A DNA stretch of 64,000 bases from assembly GCA_949710005.1 (NCBI GenBank), contig OX453285.1, forward strand, positions 7,425,632-7,489,631. The letters are read 5' to 3'. Positions 1 through 10,072 of the stretch are shown here, piece by piece. Source of the stretch: Ricordea florida (lineage: Eukaryota; Cnidaria; Anthozoa; Corallimorpharia; Ricordeidae). Both the position numbers and the translations under genes were made by a program. How positions within the stretch are numbered: the stretch's first letter is position 1; every line of letters starts with the position of its first letter. The notes below the pieces were generated by a model, which ran no database searches, was not told where the DNA came from, and saw only the letters and a list, made by a program, of their open reading frames with translations.

Positions 1-1515
1 ATGACGAAGGGCTTGTGGAGGTGTCATTCGCTTAGCCGGATCCCATTCCAAGCACTGCTTTAAAAAATCGGTAAATAACGGATCATCGCAACCTTTCAAA
101 GCCTTTGCAAACGACTTCGAACCTGGTGGTCCTCGGGTTTTTCCGTGCCTTGAGCGACCACCAGTTAACACGGTACTGCCATCGGGAAGTGTCGTCGCTG
201 TGCAATATCTTGGGTGTCCCTTTGAACTAAAGAAGTTTTTGGCTCGCTTACAGCCCTCTAAAAGCTTTTGTGGTGGCATGTCCAATAGTTCTATGATACA
301 CGCTAGTTGATCGCCTTCGTCTTCACCAGGAAAGAGTGGGTAACCAGTCAACAATTCCGCTAAAATACATCCAAAACTCCACATATCAATCGGCATACCA
401 TAGCGTGCTCCAAGGATTATTTCAGGCGCGCGGTAAAATCGACTCTGAATGTAGGTATAAATTCGTTGATGTTCGTAACAGCTAGAACCAAAGTCAATCA
501 CTTTAATTCCGCTTCGACCTTGCTGTTTTAGCAGAATGTTCTCCGGCTTTAGATCGCAGTGAATGATACGATTGCGGTGAAGATCGTCCACGCATTGAAG
601 AATTGAGTGAGCGAACTTTCTCACAAGCGGTAGACTAAACCCTTGGAATTTGTTCTTCTTTACCAGTTCATACAGGTTTATACTTAGCAGTTCAAAAGTC
701 ATACAAACGTGTCCGCGAAAGGTAAAATGCTCTAACATATGAACAATGTTATGCGTATTGTCTTTGTCCTGCTTTTTTAAGTGTTCTAGAATTCTGATTT
801 CTTCCTGCGCTTGCCGGTGAAACCGTTTCTCGTTTCGAACCATTTTCAGCGCAACATGGGTCTGTGTCTTGTGATCAAAGGCTTTCACGACCTGTCCGAA
901 GCTTCCTTTACCAATAATTTTCATTACTTCGTATCTGTAGGAGATGTGATCGTGTGCAACTTGAATATACGAGCCTTGGTCGTCGTCGTATCCTCCATTA
1001 CTCGCGCCACCAACCACACCCTGGCGTTTCTTTGCATTAGGACCAACAAACCAGATTTGTGGATAATTAAATATCTCGTGATGTTCGTAGCTTGTCAGCT
1101 TGTGCATGTACTGCTTCATTGCCTGCTCCGGTGACATTGGCAGCCCTCGAGACTTCAACGTTCCCGAGCCATTAGTGCTCCGTCTTCCTGAAGACGGTGA
1201 CGCTTGGCCCGAGACAGAAATAGGCCGTGCAACTGGTAAACCGTGGCTATCGCTCGAGATCTTCGTCTTATTAAGTTGGTTAGTTTCCTCCTCAAATAAC
1301 TGTTGTACCTGAACGCCGCCAACGTGCGGTAAAGATCCAGTTACGCTCGATTCATGTACTTGTTGCTTGAAGTTCGTTTTTGTTGACTGTTTCAAAGGTG
1401 GTAAGACGTCGGCTTCCCCACTCCTTGCTTCCATATAAATCGAATCCCCTCCCGTCCCTATGAGCGGCCGACTTTTAGAAACCTGCAAAGGTTTCCTCTG
1501 ACTAGTAGATATCAT
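1..1515 (-). CDS. DYRK2-like: Class-2 DYRK protein kinase (DYRK2/3-like), 3' end cut by window
   Basis: Dual-specificity tyrosine-regulated kinase: phosphorylates Ser/Thr substrates and autophosphorylates an activation-loop Tyr. One open frame of 505 codons reaches the window edge, so the C-terminus is missing. Visible in order: a Ser/Gly-rich N-terminal tail, the DYRK-homology stretch before the kinase ([20 protein letters not shown], about residues 130-150), the glycine loop GKGSFG near 198, the VAIK-type lysine (ALKMV) near 222, the catalytic loop HCDLKPEN near 321, DFG near 342, the DYRK-specific activation loop [13 protein letters not shown] at about 350-362 and the LEWDP-x-x-RMTP motif close to the edge. 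The first ATG after the promoter region gives the start; a second Met (residue 28) is possible. No intron is seen in the coding part. DYRK2 versus DYRK3 versus DYRK4 cannot be settled without the missing end and a tree. Confidence 0.96.
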   Translation of the reverse strand, partial: MISTSQRKPLQVSKSRPLIGTGGDSIYMEARSGEADVLPPLKQSTKTNFKQQVHESSVTGSLPHVGGVQVQQLFEEETNQLNKTKISSDSHGLPVARPISVSGQASPSSGRRSTNGSGTLKSRGLPMSPEQAMKQYMHKLTSYEHHEIFNYPQIWFVGPNAKKRQGVVGGASNGGYDDDQGSYIQVAHDHISYRYEVMKIIGKGSFGQVVKAFDHKTQTHVALKMVRNEKRFHRQAQEEIRILEHLKKQDKDNTHNIVHMLEHFTFRGHVCMTFELLSINLYELVKKNKFQGFSLPLVRKFAHSILQCVDDLHRNRIIHCDLKPENILLKQQGRSGIKVIDFGSSCYEHQRIYTYIQSRFYRAPEIILGARYGMPIDMWSFGCILAELLTGYPLFPGEDEGDQLACIIELLDMPPQKLLEGCKRAKNFFSSKGHPRYCTATTLPDGSTVLTGGRSRHGKTRGPPGSKSFAKALKGCDDPLFTDFLKQCLEWDPAKRMTPPQALRH

Positions 1516-1668
1516 AATACAGTTGGTAGCTCGCGATCGCAGATGGTATTGTGCCACTCTGAAATCGCAAACATGTACCTTCGAACTAATCGAGCCTCGC
1601 AAATCGCTTTCTCTTTTGTCAGCCGCATTTGATGTTGTTTCGTTGCTTCGTTGCCAGGTGACTTTGGA

Positions 1669-1742
1669 CCAATCAGCGCGCTTCAGCGTGGCGTCCTGGA
1701 AACCACAAGTCATAAACAAACGAGCGAGCAACAGTGACGTCA
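1669..1742 (-). promoter_or_regulatory. Probable DYRK promoter: CCAAT box and CRE
   Basis: Between 150 and 230 bases upstream of the kinase start lie CCAATCAG (1669-1676) and a perfect palindromic cAMP-response element TGACGTCA (1735-1742) in a GC-richer stretch. Both are classic proximal promoter elements in animals. Assignment to this gene is from position only; the region could also fire to the right. Confidence 0.5.
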
Positions 1743-1860
1743 CAGCCGATCGACGATTTACAGTTATTTATTATGGTTCGATTGAAACACTTTACGACAA
1801 ATTTGTGGAACTTTCGCCAGTATAACTCTTAAATTCGGATTTAACTTTCAGACTTTTCAG

Positions 1861-3406
1861 GTAAGAGTCTTATTGAAACGAATTTGTATTGAAGCGGCTC
1901 CTTTACAATTCGAATCACCTGTCCGGTGTACAAGCACAAAAATGTTTTTTAAAAATTCTAATTTGGCTTTCCAAACTTATTCCCGGACTTATTGTATTCG
2001 CCGAGACATTAATAAAGTTGTAGGGCGAACAATAAAACATATGTTATTATTTAAACTACAGTGTTCCACAGGAATTTCTGCAACTGAGAAATATGTGTCT
2101 CGATAATTTTACTCAGCTTCGTAGTTTCCGTGTTTTGACAAATGATAGAGTCAGAGTGGTAACAGCTAAGAGTAAAACATTACATTTCTCTCAGCATTTA
2201 AGTTGTATGTTAACTTTTCAAATAGTTCATTAGTGAAACAACTTTTCTTTCTTTTTTTTAATTCGATTAGACATAGTTGTGAAGAGCTCTTTTTATGGTG
2301 TGATAAAATTGTTTTAGTTTTTATAAGATAATAGAATCATACATTGTACATGGACGCTTGGATATCTAGAATTTTTCTTCTCGTGTTTAAATCGACATCT
2401 CACTCGTGCGCTGAGTTCACTCATGGGATATCGATTTGAACACTCGAACACAAATTACATATCTCTCCTTGCTCAAGTATTGTCCTCTATTAGAATATTT
2501 TTCCTAAACCAGAAACAATATACATACCAGCTTCTATAGTTCATATTTTCCGCTTTGAGTGAAAAGAGAACAATTGACAATCCAATATGGCATATCAATG
2601 ACAGTTCAAGGTGAAGGCAGCTGTTGTGCAGATAAAATGGATCTACAAAGACACAAGAAAACAAGAGAATTAAAACTTGGACTTTGTTCATTTACCTGGG
2701 TGAATTTCAGTTATTTTCACCACATTTTACAGATTTTGATATTTAGCAAAATAAGAGAATGTGCATAAGCTTAAAATTTCATCAGCTGTTGACAGTTAGT
2801 TGGTTATAAGTGAGCTCTAACATTTCAGTAGGTTCAACAAACTTCATAGACTTGAACTTTTGTATAATTATATCTAGTAAGATCAATCACAAACAAATTT
2901 CTCTTGTATCTAGGTAATAAAGAAGCTTGCAAAATTGAATTGTTACCTCTTTTCATGTTTTGACATTGTTGCTGCTCAACCCCCCCCCCCAAAAAAAAAA
3001 GAAAATTAGATAAAAATAAAATAAAAAATAAGTGGAAAATAAAAAATAGGCAAGCATTGCATGCATGTGGCTACTGCATTTATTAAGTTTATTTGCACCT
3101 TTTTGCCATTCCAAATTGTATTGTGCACTGTGATTGGCTAAATGCTAGGCATGCCCTGATTGGCTCCTCCACTCACTCAATCACTTGTGTTTCCTTTCAC
3201 ATATTTGCTCCTGCATTATTTCAAATGCAGTAGCCAAAAAAAGTAAAAGATAAATAATAAAATTAATATTAATAATACCAAATACCCAACACAAAGATCA
3301 TCATGAGATGGCTTCAAGTGGAAAGAATTCTTGCCTTAGTACATCTTTTTTTCTATAACCTAAATCTTCTAACTGAAAATGTTTAATGACTTTGTTAAAA
3401 TTGCAG
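1861..3406. other. Intergenic, AT-rich, no convincing gene
   Basis: Only short chance ORFs and runs of A, T and C are seen (for example a C-run followed by an A-run near 2980-3000). One copy of a repeat related to two copies near 37.7 kb lies at about 2388-2462 (shared words: ATCTCACTCG and GGGATATCGATTT). Confidence 0.6.
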
Positions 3407-3540
3407 GTCGAAAGCAGATAACAAAAGACACTTTAAATTTGATATCATGCAAGGAAGATCTTGACATACCCTTACTGTTACATGACATTGTTTTCCCTGG
3501 TACTGTCATGGCTGCTAAGCCTGTCATGAATAGAGAATAA
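3407..3540 (+). CDS. Possible orphan 3'-terminal exon
   Basis: A 44-codon open stretch begins right after a good splice acceptor (TTGTTAAAATTGCAG) and ends at a TAA that overlaps AATAAA, a polyadenylation signal. The reading (phase 2) contains KEDLDIPLLLHDIVFPGTV. No matching upstream exon was found, and I do not recognise the protein. A chance ORF is quite possible. Confidence 0.2.
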
Positions 3541-4008
3541 AAGTAGTTTTCAAACCCCAGTTCTAACCATTTTGGCTAGATAATAGACAACGCCATGTAA
3601 CAATCAAAGGCTGTCTACAAAATTGTTGTCTTCAATAGTACCAGCATGCAGTCATGTATTTTATTTTATTCTTACAATCATAATGATTGTGTGACAATGC
3701 AACAGAAACAAAGCAAGGCTCCCCACATACAATTTTTCCTACTCACCCTAAGGCTCGCTCCACAACATCCAGGTGCCTGGAAACAGACCAACTACCTGAA
3801 CATTTGAACTCTTTTTCTACAATTGTCTAATCCAACTTAGCCTCTCCCATAGGGCAGGGGGAAACATGTTCTCGTGTTCCCTTAATCTTAAATTTCATTT
3901 TAAAATAAAATCTCTTATTGTTCCCTAATTTTTCTTCTCCTGTTTCCAGCAATTTAATCAATCATCCTCTAAATATTCCCCAATAAATAATTCAAAAATT
4001 ACCCCCAA

Positions 4009-4316
4009 GGGAGGGGGTACTCCCTTATAAGGGCTTAATGGGGACGTGCGGCCAGCCAGGGTATGTTTTTCGGGATTTTTGTCTTAAACAGGGTATCGAA
4101 TTTATCATTTTTTGTCTTAATCAGGGTATCGATTTATCAATTTTTGTCTTAAACAGGATATTATTGTCTTACACTGGGTATGGTTTCGGGTTAAGTGTCT
4201 TAAACAGGGATTCAAAAATCGGAATTCTGTCTTAAACAGGGTGCGACAGGGTCAGGGTATGAGGGGACGCGCCGCACCTCCCCACCCAGGGATATATCGA
4301 GTACCCCCCCCCGGGG
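4009..4316. mobile_element. Short DNA element with G-run/TACTC termini and TGTCTTAAACAGGG repeats
   Basis: The ends are inverted: GGGAGGGGGTACTCCC on the left and GAGTACCCCCCCCCGGGG on the right. The inside is built from about six imperfect copies of TGTCTTAAACAGGGTAT. Its end structure resembles the element at 19.0-19.4 kb. Non-autonomous; the superfamily is not clear. Confidence 0.6.
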
Positions 4317-4463
4317 AAAAGACATTTTAACACAGTTTCGTCGATGGCGATTGGTGGCTAGATTTCAATATCACACCATATTAATTCATTATGCATGCTA
4401 TGGATATTATGCTGTTTTGTTCTTAAAAAAACAAGAAATGTTTGTTTGTGCATTATTCTAGAC

Positions 4464-4775
4464 CAAGAGAAAATGGGGTAAGAGAACGCATCTTCCATAC
4501 TGGGTTCTCTTACAATGATAAGGGGACAGAATTTATTTTAAGATCCAGAAACTACTTTAACTGACCAATGGCTGGTGTCCTTCTCATCACGTGGATGTAA
4601 TTTCAATGCGCCATGGGGATGTTGTTTTGTTTGACCTCAACTTCCCACTTGTGGTGTTGGGAAACCGTGCAGCCATGGAACTAGATATAGATTCCACACT
4701 AAAAATAGATTCTGTCCCCTTATCATATCAGATGGGGTTATACTCTCTTTCCTCATTTCCTCTTGAGTCTCTCTT
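4464..4775. mobile_element. MITE family E, copy 1
   Basis: Terminal inverted repeats CAAGAGAAAATG.GGTAAGAG and CTCTTTCCTCATTTCCTCTTG. Internal words GATAAGGGGACAGAAT and ATTCTGTCCCCTTATCAT form a second inverted pair. A second copy lies at 29.56-29.83 kb with the same internal order, and this copy carries an extra ~50 bp inside. Confidence 0.75.
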
Positions 4776-5026
4776 ATAAGTAAATTGATTTCATCAGATT
4801 TTAATTAACAATAAATTATGCAGATTTTGCTGCAATTTGTGGAATTCAAACTCCACAAACGCTTCACCCAAGTACCTTCAAAGTTTAAAGGTAGCAGAAT
4901 ACACATACCTTGATTTGGACAAAGGAAACGGTATCCATGCAAAACGAATTTGCTTGCATTTTTTGAGTGTTCAAATTCACCGCCATTGACAATAGCACAC
5001 TGACCGCGCCTCCTGGGAAGTAAACA

Positions 5027-6444
5027 ATGGAGTCTGCAGCAACTAATCTTCAGCGGTGCGTCTGTTCAACATGGCGGACTTGAAATTGTAATTGAAAAAA
5101 AGCTTGTTGCAATCGTTTGCGGTTCTTTCACATTTGTTCACCGCTTCATGTTTAACATAATTCTTTCAACTATTTCAGGGAGGTTTCAGTACCATTTCCT
5201 ACCGAGTGCGAGGCGCGCATTGCTTGCAATTCACTTTCTGTTGATCCAGAACCGAAGCGAGGAGGCGCTAAAAAGAAACTAACAGTTTCGGGAAATACGC
5301 TACATGTGTAAGTAGGATCAATATAATTATGTTTCTTACATGCCTTAACTGTAAAAAATAACCTGGCGAGGATTCCGTATCACCTCATACTTCATTATGC
5401 ATGTTGCAGCTGTACGGTTTCGTTCCTCAAAAAACAAAAAAAATTCAATTCACTTGCATTACCCTACAGAGTTCAGCTACAGCATGCATAAACATATGCA
5501 TATTTACTACTGGATATAAACACCAATAAATTAGTACCATGTGAGCCTTGGCATTAAAATAACTTATTATTTTTACATGTGAAAGTATCATGCCACTATG
5601 GTGACACCAGAAATTGGGTCAGTAAGTAGCTCATGTATGACCCCATGAAATGTCCTGAGCTACTACACTTACTACACTTAATACAGCTACTTCACTTACT
5701 ACAGCTACTCTAGGCATAGAAGTAACTGTAGTGAATTTAACAAAGTGAAGTAGCTGTATTAAGTGTGGTAAGTGTAGTAGCTCAGGACATTTCATGGGGT
5801 CATGGGGTCATACATGAACTACTGACCAGAAATTGCGCCTTAACATGTCAAAGTGGAATGGTTTTTATTTCATTGGCGTTAAGTGAAAAGCATGTTACCT
5901 GACCCCTTGGTGATGCAAAATTTCTCCTCTTGTGGTGAAAAATATTCAACTTATTCACTGATGTGACATACTCAAAAAATATTTTTCACATCTTGAAAAG
6001 AAATTTCACATCTTAAGGCACCCATGTGGTATACTTTTCTTTCTGTCTTGTCTATTGATTTTATTGGAGGAATTGCGTCCCGCACTAAAATCCAATGTGA
6101 TTTAGGGTGCATTCCTTTGGTATGATCCGGATTTGGATTTGTGATCTGAAATCACACAGATCACGGCGCATCAAAGAAATGGATGAATCCTTGTCCAGAT
6201 GAGTGGATTCATCGGTCCCTTTGATGTGCTTCGATCCGTGTGATCTCAGATCACAAATCCAAATCCTGATCATACCAAAGGAATGCACCTTCAGTGAAAA
6301 TATGTCTGATCTATTGGTGTTTGCAGGGTAATATCTTCTTCAGAGGCTAGGACATTGCGGGTTTGTGCAAATTCATTCTTAGATCACTTAACATTAGTCG
6401 TTGAAACAATAGAAGAATTTGGACCACCGCTGGACAATCCATGA
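5027..6444 (+). CDS. LAGE3: LAGE3/Pcc1-like subunit of the KEOPS (EKC) complex
   Basis: Small dimerising KEOPS subunit that helps the Kae1/OSGEP enzyme make the t6A modification on tRNAs decoding ANN codons. Three exons join in frame: 5027-5055, 5179-5307 and 6327-6444, giving 91 residues. Donors are GTGCGT and GTAAGT; acceptors are TATTTCAG and TTTGCAG. The ATG is in a good context (ACAATGG). Family features seen: VPFPTECEARIACNSL near residues 13-28, a DPEPKRGG turn near 31-38, LTVSGNTLHV near 43-52, and the C-terminal helix LDHLTLVVETIEEFGPP that ends the family. Length fits the single-domain Pcc1 fold. Intron 2 holds a large hairpin element and a MITE. The exon model is by eye, but the conserved order across both joins makes it firm. 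Confidence 0.9.
5617..5826. repeat. ~210-bp near-perfect hairpin (foldback MITE) in LAGE3 intron 2
   Basis: The left arm reads GGTCAGTAAGTAGCTCATG and continues through CCCATGAAATGTCCTGAGC; the right arm carries the complements and ends ...CATACATGAACTACTGACC. Arms of roughly 90 bases flank a short centre, so the whole block could fold on itself. Confidence 0.75.
6106..6289. mobile_element. MITE family D, copy 1 (in LAGE3 intron 2)
   Basis: Long terminal inverted repeats of about 50 bases: GGTGCATTCCTTTGGTATGA on the left and TCATACCAAAGGAATGCACC on the right, with an AGATCACACGGATC-type inner palindrome. Related copies lie at 7.74 kb (short) and 42.08 kb (left half only). Confidence 0.8.
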
Positions 6445-7740
6445 TGTCAAAACTGAGGTCTCACTAAAGTACAAGGCTAGTGCTGAAGCAGCAGGCTTCA
6501 TTGCTATGCGCCAACAGTGTTTGTGGACCAAGCAACATTAGTAGAGTCTTAAATGCTTCAGCAATAGGATACTGGTGAAGTACTGGTAAAAGAGGATTGA
6601 TGAACTTGTAAGCAGTCACCTTGGTGTCTTCACAAACCATGAAGAAGGGTACATCCATGGTTGATGCTTACAATGAAACTCACCCAAGCATGCCCTTCTT
6701 CTCCATCATTATTGCCTTATAATATATATGCTTTCCCAATAATTTTGTATTGTTAAGAAAGAGTGCCCTCTTTTCTGTTATCTGTAGCCTCACGGGGAAT
6801 AACAAATGACATCACAGAATGTTCAAACCTGCAACTGGAGCAAGCCAAGTTGGCTGTTTCATAGACTGTCTTTTTGCCTCAGAGGCCAATATCCTGGCAT
6901 TTTGGGCAGTCTAGACCATTAATTCCTCAATTAGGTTTAACCATAATTATGTCAAATACAGACAACAGAGTGCAGGATTAATCTGATTACCATCCCTCCC
7001 TTAAAAAACACATACACACCTGTATAAAAACAGGTTGACTTCAGTGCAAGTCTAAATCTCTTTATTGATCTATTACTATTTCCTAGATATTACCAATTAA
7101 AAGGACTTAGTGTTATTTTATACAACTTTTGTCCCATTAATTAAAATATTGTAATCCATGGTAACTGCATGCATTCCCTGCATTGATCCTAAAATGATAA
7201 TCAAGCCCTATGTTACAAGTGACTTGATCAAATACCAAACTCTCTCTTTGTTTCAAAAAGAAATAGAAGCCAATATGAAGGAGAGTTTAGCAATTCATCA
7301 GAACTCATATCCCTTCCATTAGCACTACACCATGGACAAGTATTAAATAAAACAATGTTGCATATAACTGTTAGTGTTCAAAAAATGTAGCAAAATAGAA
7401 ATTACAATACCTAAAAGTTTACTGTTTCACAAACTGAAAAATATACCTTGACTTGGACCATGTTTGATAGAAATAAAAGCTGATCTCATTGATTTGAAAC
7501 AAAAATGCTGTGAATGAATATCATGATATAACACTGTTTCTCACACTGAATGTGGAGAAGCTGCCATTAAAGTGAAAATGCTGTTGCGGTGCACACTGTA
7601 GGCAAAATGTGATAATTCTGAGTGATATACCTTCCAAGAAAAGGATGTGCTGTGACCCAAATCACAGGGAACACAAAACGTTTGAGTACAAAATTTGGAT
7701 AACACAGGATTTTACAGTAAACAATACCAATGTTATCTAA
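6445..7740. other. Intergenic after LAGE3, no convincing gene
   Basis: AT-rich sequence with no readable family. A 64-codon minus-strand ORF at 6464-6658 has no splice or homology support that I can see. Confidence 0.5.
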
Positions 7741-7852
7741 GGGCGTTCCTTTGGTATGATCTAGATTTGGAATTGGGACCCGAGATCACACAGATCATAA
7801 TGCATCACTATGGACAAATCCAGATCCCGATCACACCAAAGGAGAACGCCCT
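7741..7852. mobile_element. MITE family D, copy 2 (short)
   Basis: GGGCGTTCCTTTGGTATGAT at the left and ATCACACCAAAGGAGAACGC at the right, with the family D inner GATCACACAGATCAT. Only about 110 bases, so it is an internal-deletion version of copy 1. Confidence 0.75.
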
Positions 7853-8023
7853 ATTTTGTCTTAACTGGAAAGTCTCCATTCTTAGTTTCGGCAAAAGATG
7901 CAAGTTGGACAGCTAAAAAATGCTGCCCAGCGAGTAACTCTGACTTGCTATGTGGTGTGCTCTGTACCGACATGGTGAAATCTGGATTGAATATCCTTTA
8001 AACTGAAAAATAAACAAAAAAGT

Positions 8024-8142
8024 AGATATTTTAACTTGGTTGTAATTAGAGATTTGATACCTGCAATTTAAATTTTCATATTTTAACTTGGTTAAAATTA
8101 GATATTTTAACTTGGTTGTAATTGGAGATTTGATACCTGCAA
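8024..8142 (+). repeat. Tandem duplication, ~75-bp unit, two copies
   Basis: AGATATTTTAACTTGGTTGT followed by AATTAGAGATTTGATACC occurs at 8024 and again at 8099 with few changes. Confidence 0.8.
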
Positions 8143-8364
8143 TAAATTTTAACCAACTAAGATTTCAATAACCTGTTTACTTGGTTAGCCATCACACTAG
8201 TAATGCAAGCTCCTTTAAAGCACTAGAAGCCTTGAAAAATATCCGAAGACAGAGTTTTAAACTACGTTGGTTCATGTTAATCAAAGGAACTTAAAAAGTT
8301 ACAATTCACCAAGCCAGTTGGGGTCACTAAATTGAAACTCTAAGCTACATTTATTTGCTTTATT

Positions 8365-8616
8365 AGAAAACAGTCCTAAGAAAGTACGCGCGCTGATTGG
8401 TTAGAAATCGTGTTTCTATAACTCGATAGAAACACAGAACTAGCACGAGCTGTTGACGTAATGATGACGCGAGCAAAGAGAATTTGCATTTTGATAATCA
8501 CAGCTAACAAGTTGCTTTTCTTTTTTTCGTCGCGGTGTTTTCTAAAAGAAATAGAAAACATGTTCTTCGTGTTTCTATTGAGTTATAGAAACACTCGTGA
8601 AAGTTTGGGAGAACTC

Positions 8617-8647
<31 letters not shown>

Positions 8648-8648
8648 C

Positions 8649-8679
<31 letters not shown>

Positions 8680-9236
8680 CTTTCACTCGTGTTTCTATTA
8701 AACAATTAGATTATGAGCTCGAGATTTCTATCGCGTGATAGTTGACGAGGGCGCAGCCCGAGTCAACTATCACGCATAGAAATCGAGAGCGAATAATCTA
8801 ATTGTTTTAGTATAAATCTACTAGTTGTTCAAAACTTTGTCTTTTCTGGAACAGCTTCGACCAGTAAACTATCTAAATCTTCTTCTCGGACACTTCGAAA
8901 ACGGGAAGAAGCGGCCGCCATTACGCTACTCACTATCTATCACGGAATAGATAGTGGGTAGCGTAGCCAATCAGAGCGCGGCATTTGTGATAGAACGCTA
9001 GTAGATTTATACTAAAACTCAATAGAAACACGAAGAATATGTTTTCTATTTCTTTTAGAAAACACCGCGACGAAAAAAAGAAAAGCAACTTGTTAGCTTT
9101 GATTATCAAAATGTAAATTCTCTTTGCTCGCGTCATCATTACGTCAACAGCTCGTGCTAGTTCTGTGTTTCTATCGAGTTATAGAAACACGATTTCTAAC
9201 CAATCAGCGCGCGTACTTTCTTAGGACTGTTTTCTA
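8365..9236. mobile_element. Foldback DNA element with ~220-bp terminal inverted repeats
   Basis: The left arm starts TAGAAAACAGTCCTAAG and the right arm ends with its complement. The match runs for over 200 bases through GCGCGCTGATTGGTTAG, ACTAGCACGAGCTGTTGACG and TTTTCGTCGCGGTGTTTTC. ORFs in the arms are shadows of the inverted repeat. The centre (8709-8806) is itself an almost perfect palindrome (ATTAGATTAT...ATAATCTAAT around CGCGTGATAGTTGAC), perhaps a second nested element. A fragment of the same family lies at about 19.72-19.80 kb. No transposase is present. Confidence 0.85.
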
Positions 9237-9258
9237 TTTCTTAAATGGTATAGCAGCA

Positions 9259-9470
9259 GGGTTGGCACAGTGGTAAGAGCCCTTGCCTTCCACCAATGTG
9301 GCTCGGATTAGATTCCCGGTCTCAGCGCCATATGGGCGCTGAGTTTGTTCACTCTCTACTCTGCTCCGTGAGGTTTTCCCTGGGTACTCCCCTTTTCCCC
9401 TCTCCACAAAAACCAACATTTGATTTGATTTGATTTGATTAATTGATTTAGGATGATTTGATTTGATTTT
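9259..9470 (+). mobile_element. SINE with tRNA-like head and ATTTG tail
   Basis: The 5' end has a tRNA-like A box (GGTTGGCACAGTGGTAAGAG) and a B-box-like GGATTAGATTCCCGG. The body contains CTCTACTCTGCTCCGTGAGG and CTCCACAAAAACCAACATTT, and the tail is a TTTGA run. I recall this body as common in cnidarian genomes. It has no coding capacity and would be mobilised by a LINE. Confidence 0.85.
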
Positions 9471-10072
9471 GTTTGTGCTTCAGTGTTCCCAATTTATAGT
9501 ACATCAGTGCTAGATACAGTAGACACTGAAATAAGGTTCATTATAGCAAAACTGCTGTATATTGGATCACACAACATGTTGCAAGGTAAACAATTTTTTG
9601 ATTCTGCAGGGGCAACACCAATTTAACTTCCATCTACGGTGCACTATGTGAATTCCAAATTATATACATATATAAGTTCTCAGAGGTAGACAATGGTCCA
9701 CGCAAACTATGCAAGTCTCAAAACACTGGAATTCAAATCATGTATTTTAGACCTCAGTCTTGAGACTATATTTTGAGAATTGGGCTGAATAGCTCAGTCC
9801 CAGTTTCTAAAACAAGGGTGTTACAGTCTTTCAAGTGTTGGACGAACCTCACCATACCCAAGTACTGTAACACAGTATGACCTAGTAGTCACAATAATTA
9901 TTTTGAAAGGATATGAATTGGAATTTCAAGAGTGGAATTTTAGCGACATAACAAGCCTTGTGACTTGTTGTCATGGTGATCAATGTGGTATCACCTGCCC
10001 ACAGGGTAACCTATAAGCACACTGTATCTCACATAGTCTCAGTACTTACAACGTGTAGATTCATCTCAGGAT

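Noticed and set aside
811-1312. Plus-strand ORFs of 107 and 70 codons
   Set aside because: They lie antisense to the clear DYRK kinase frame and show no family features.
6464-6658. 64-codon minus-strand ORF after LAGE3
   Set aside because: No splice sites, family or repeat support; length is within chance.
8376-9139. Mirror-image ORFs in the foldback element
   Set aside because: Identical because the DNA is an inverted repeat; no protein features.
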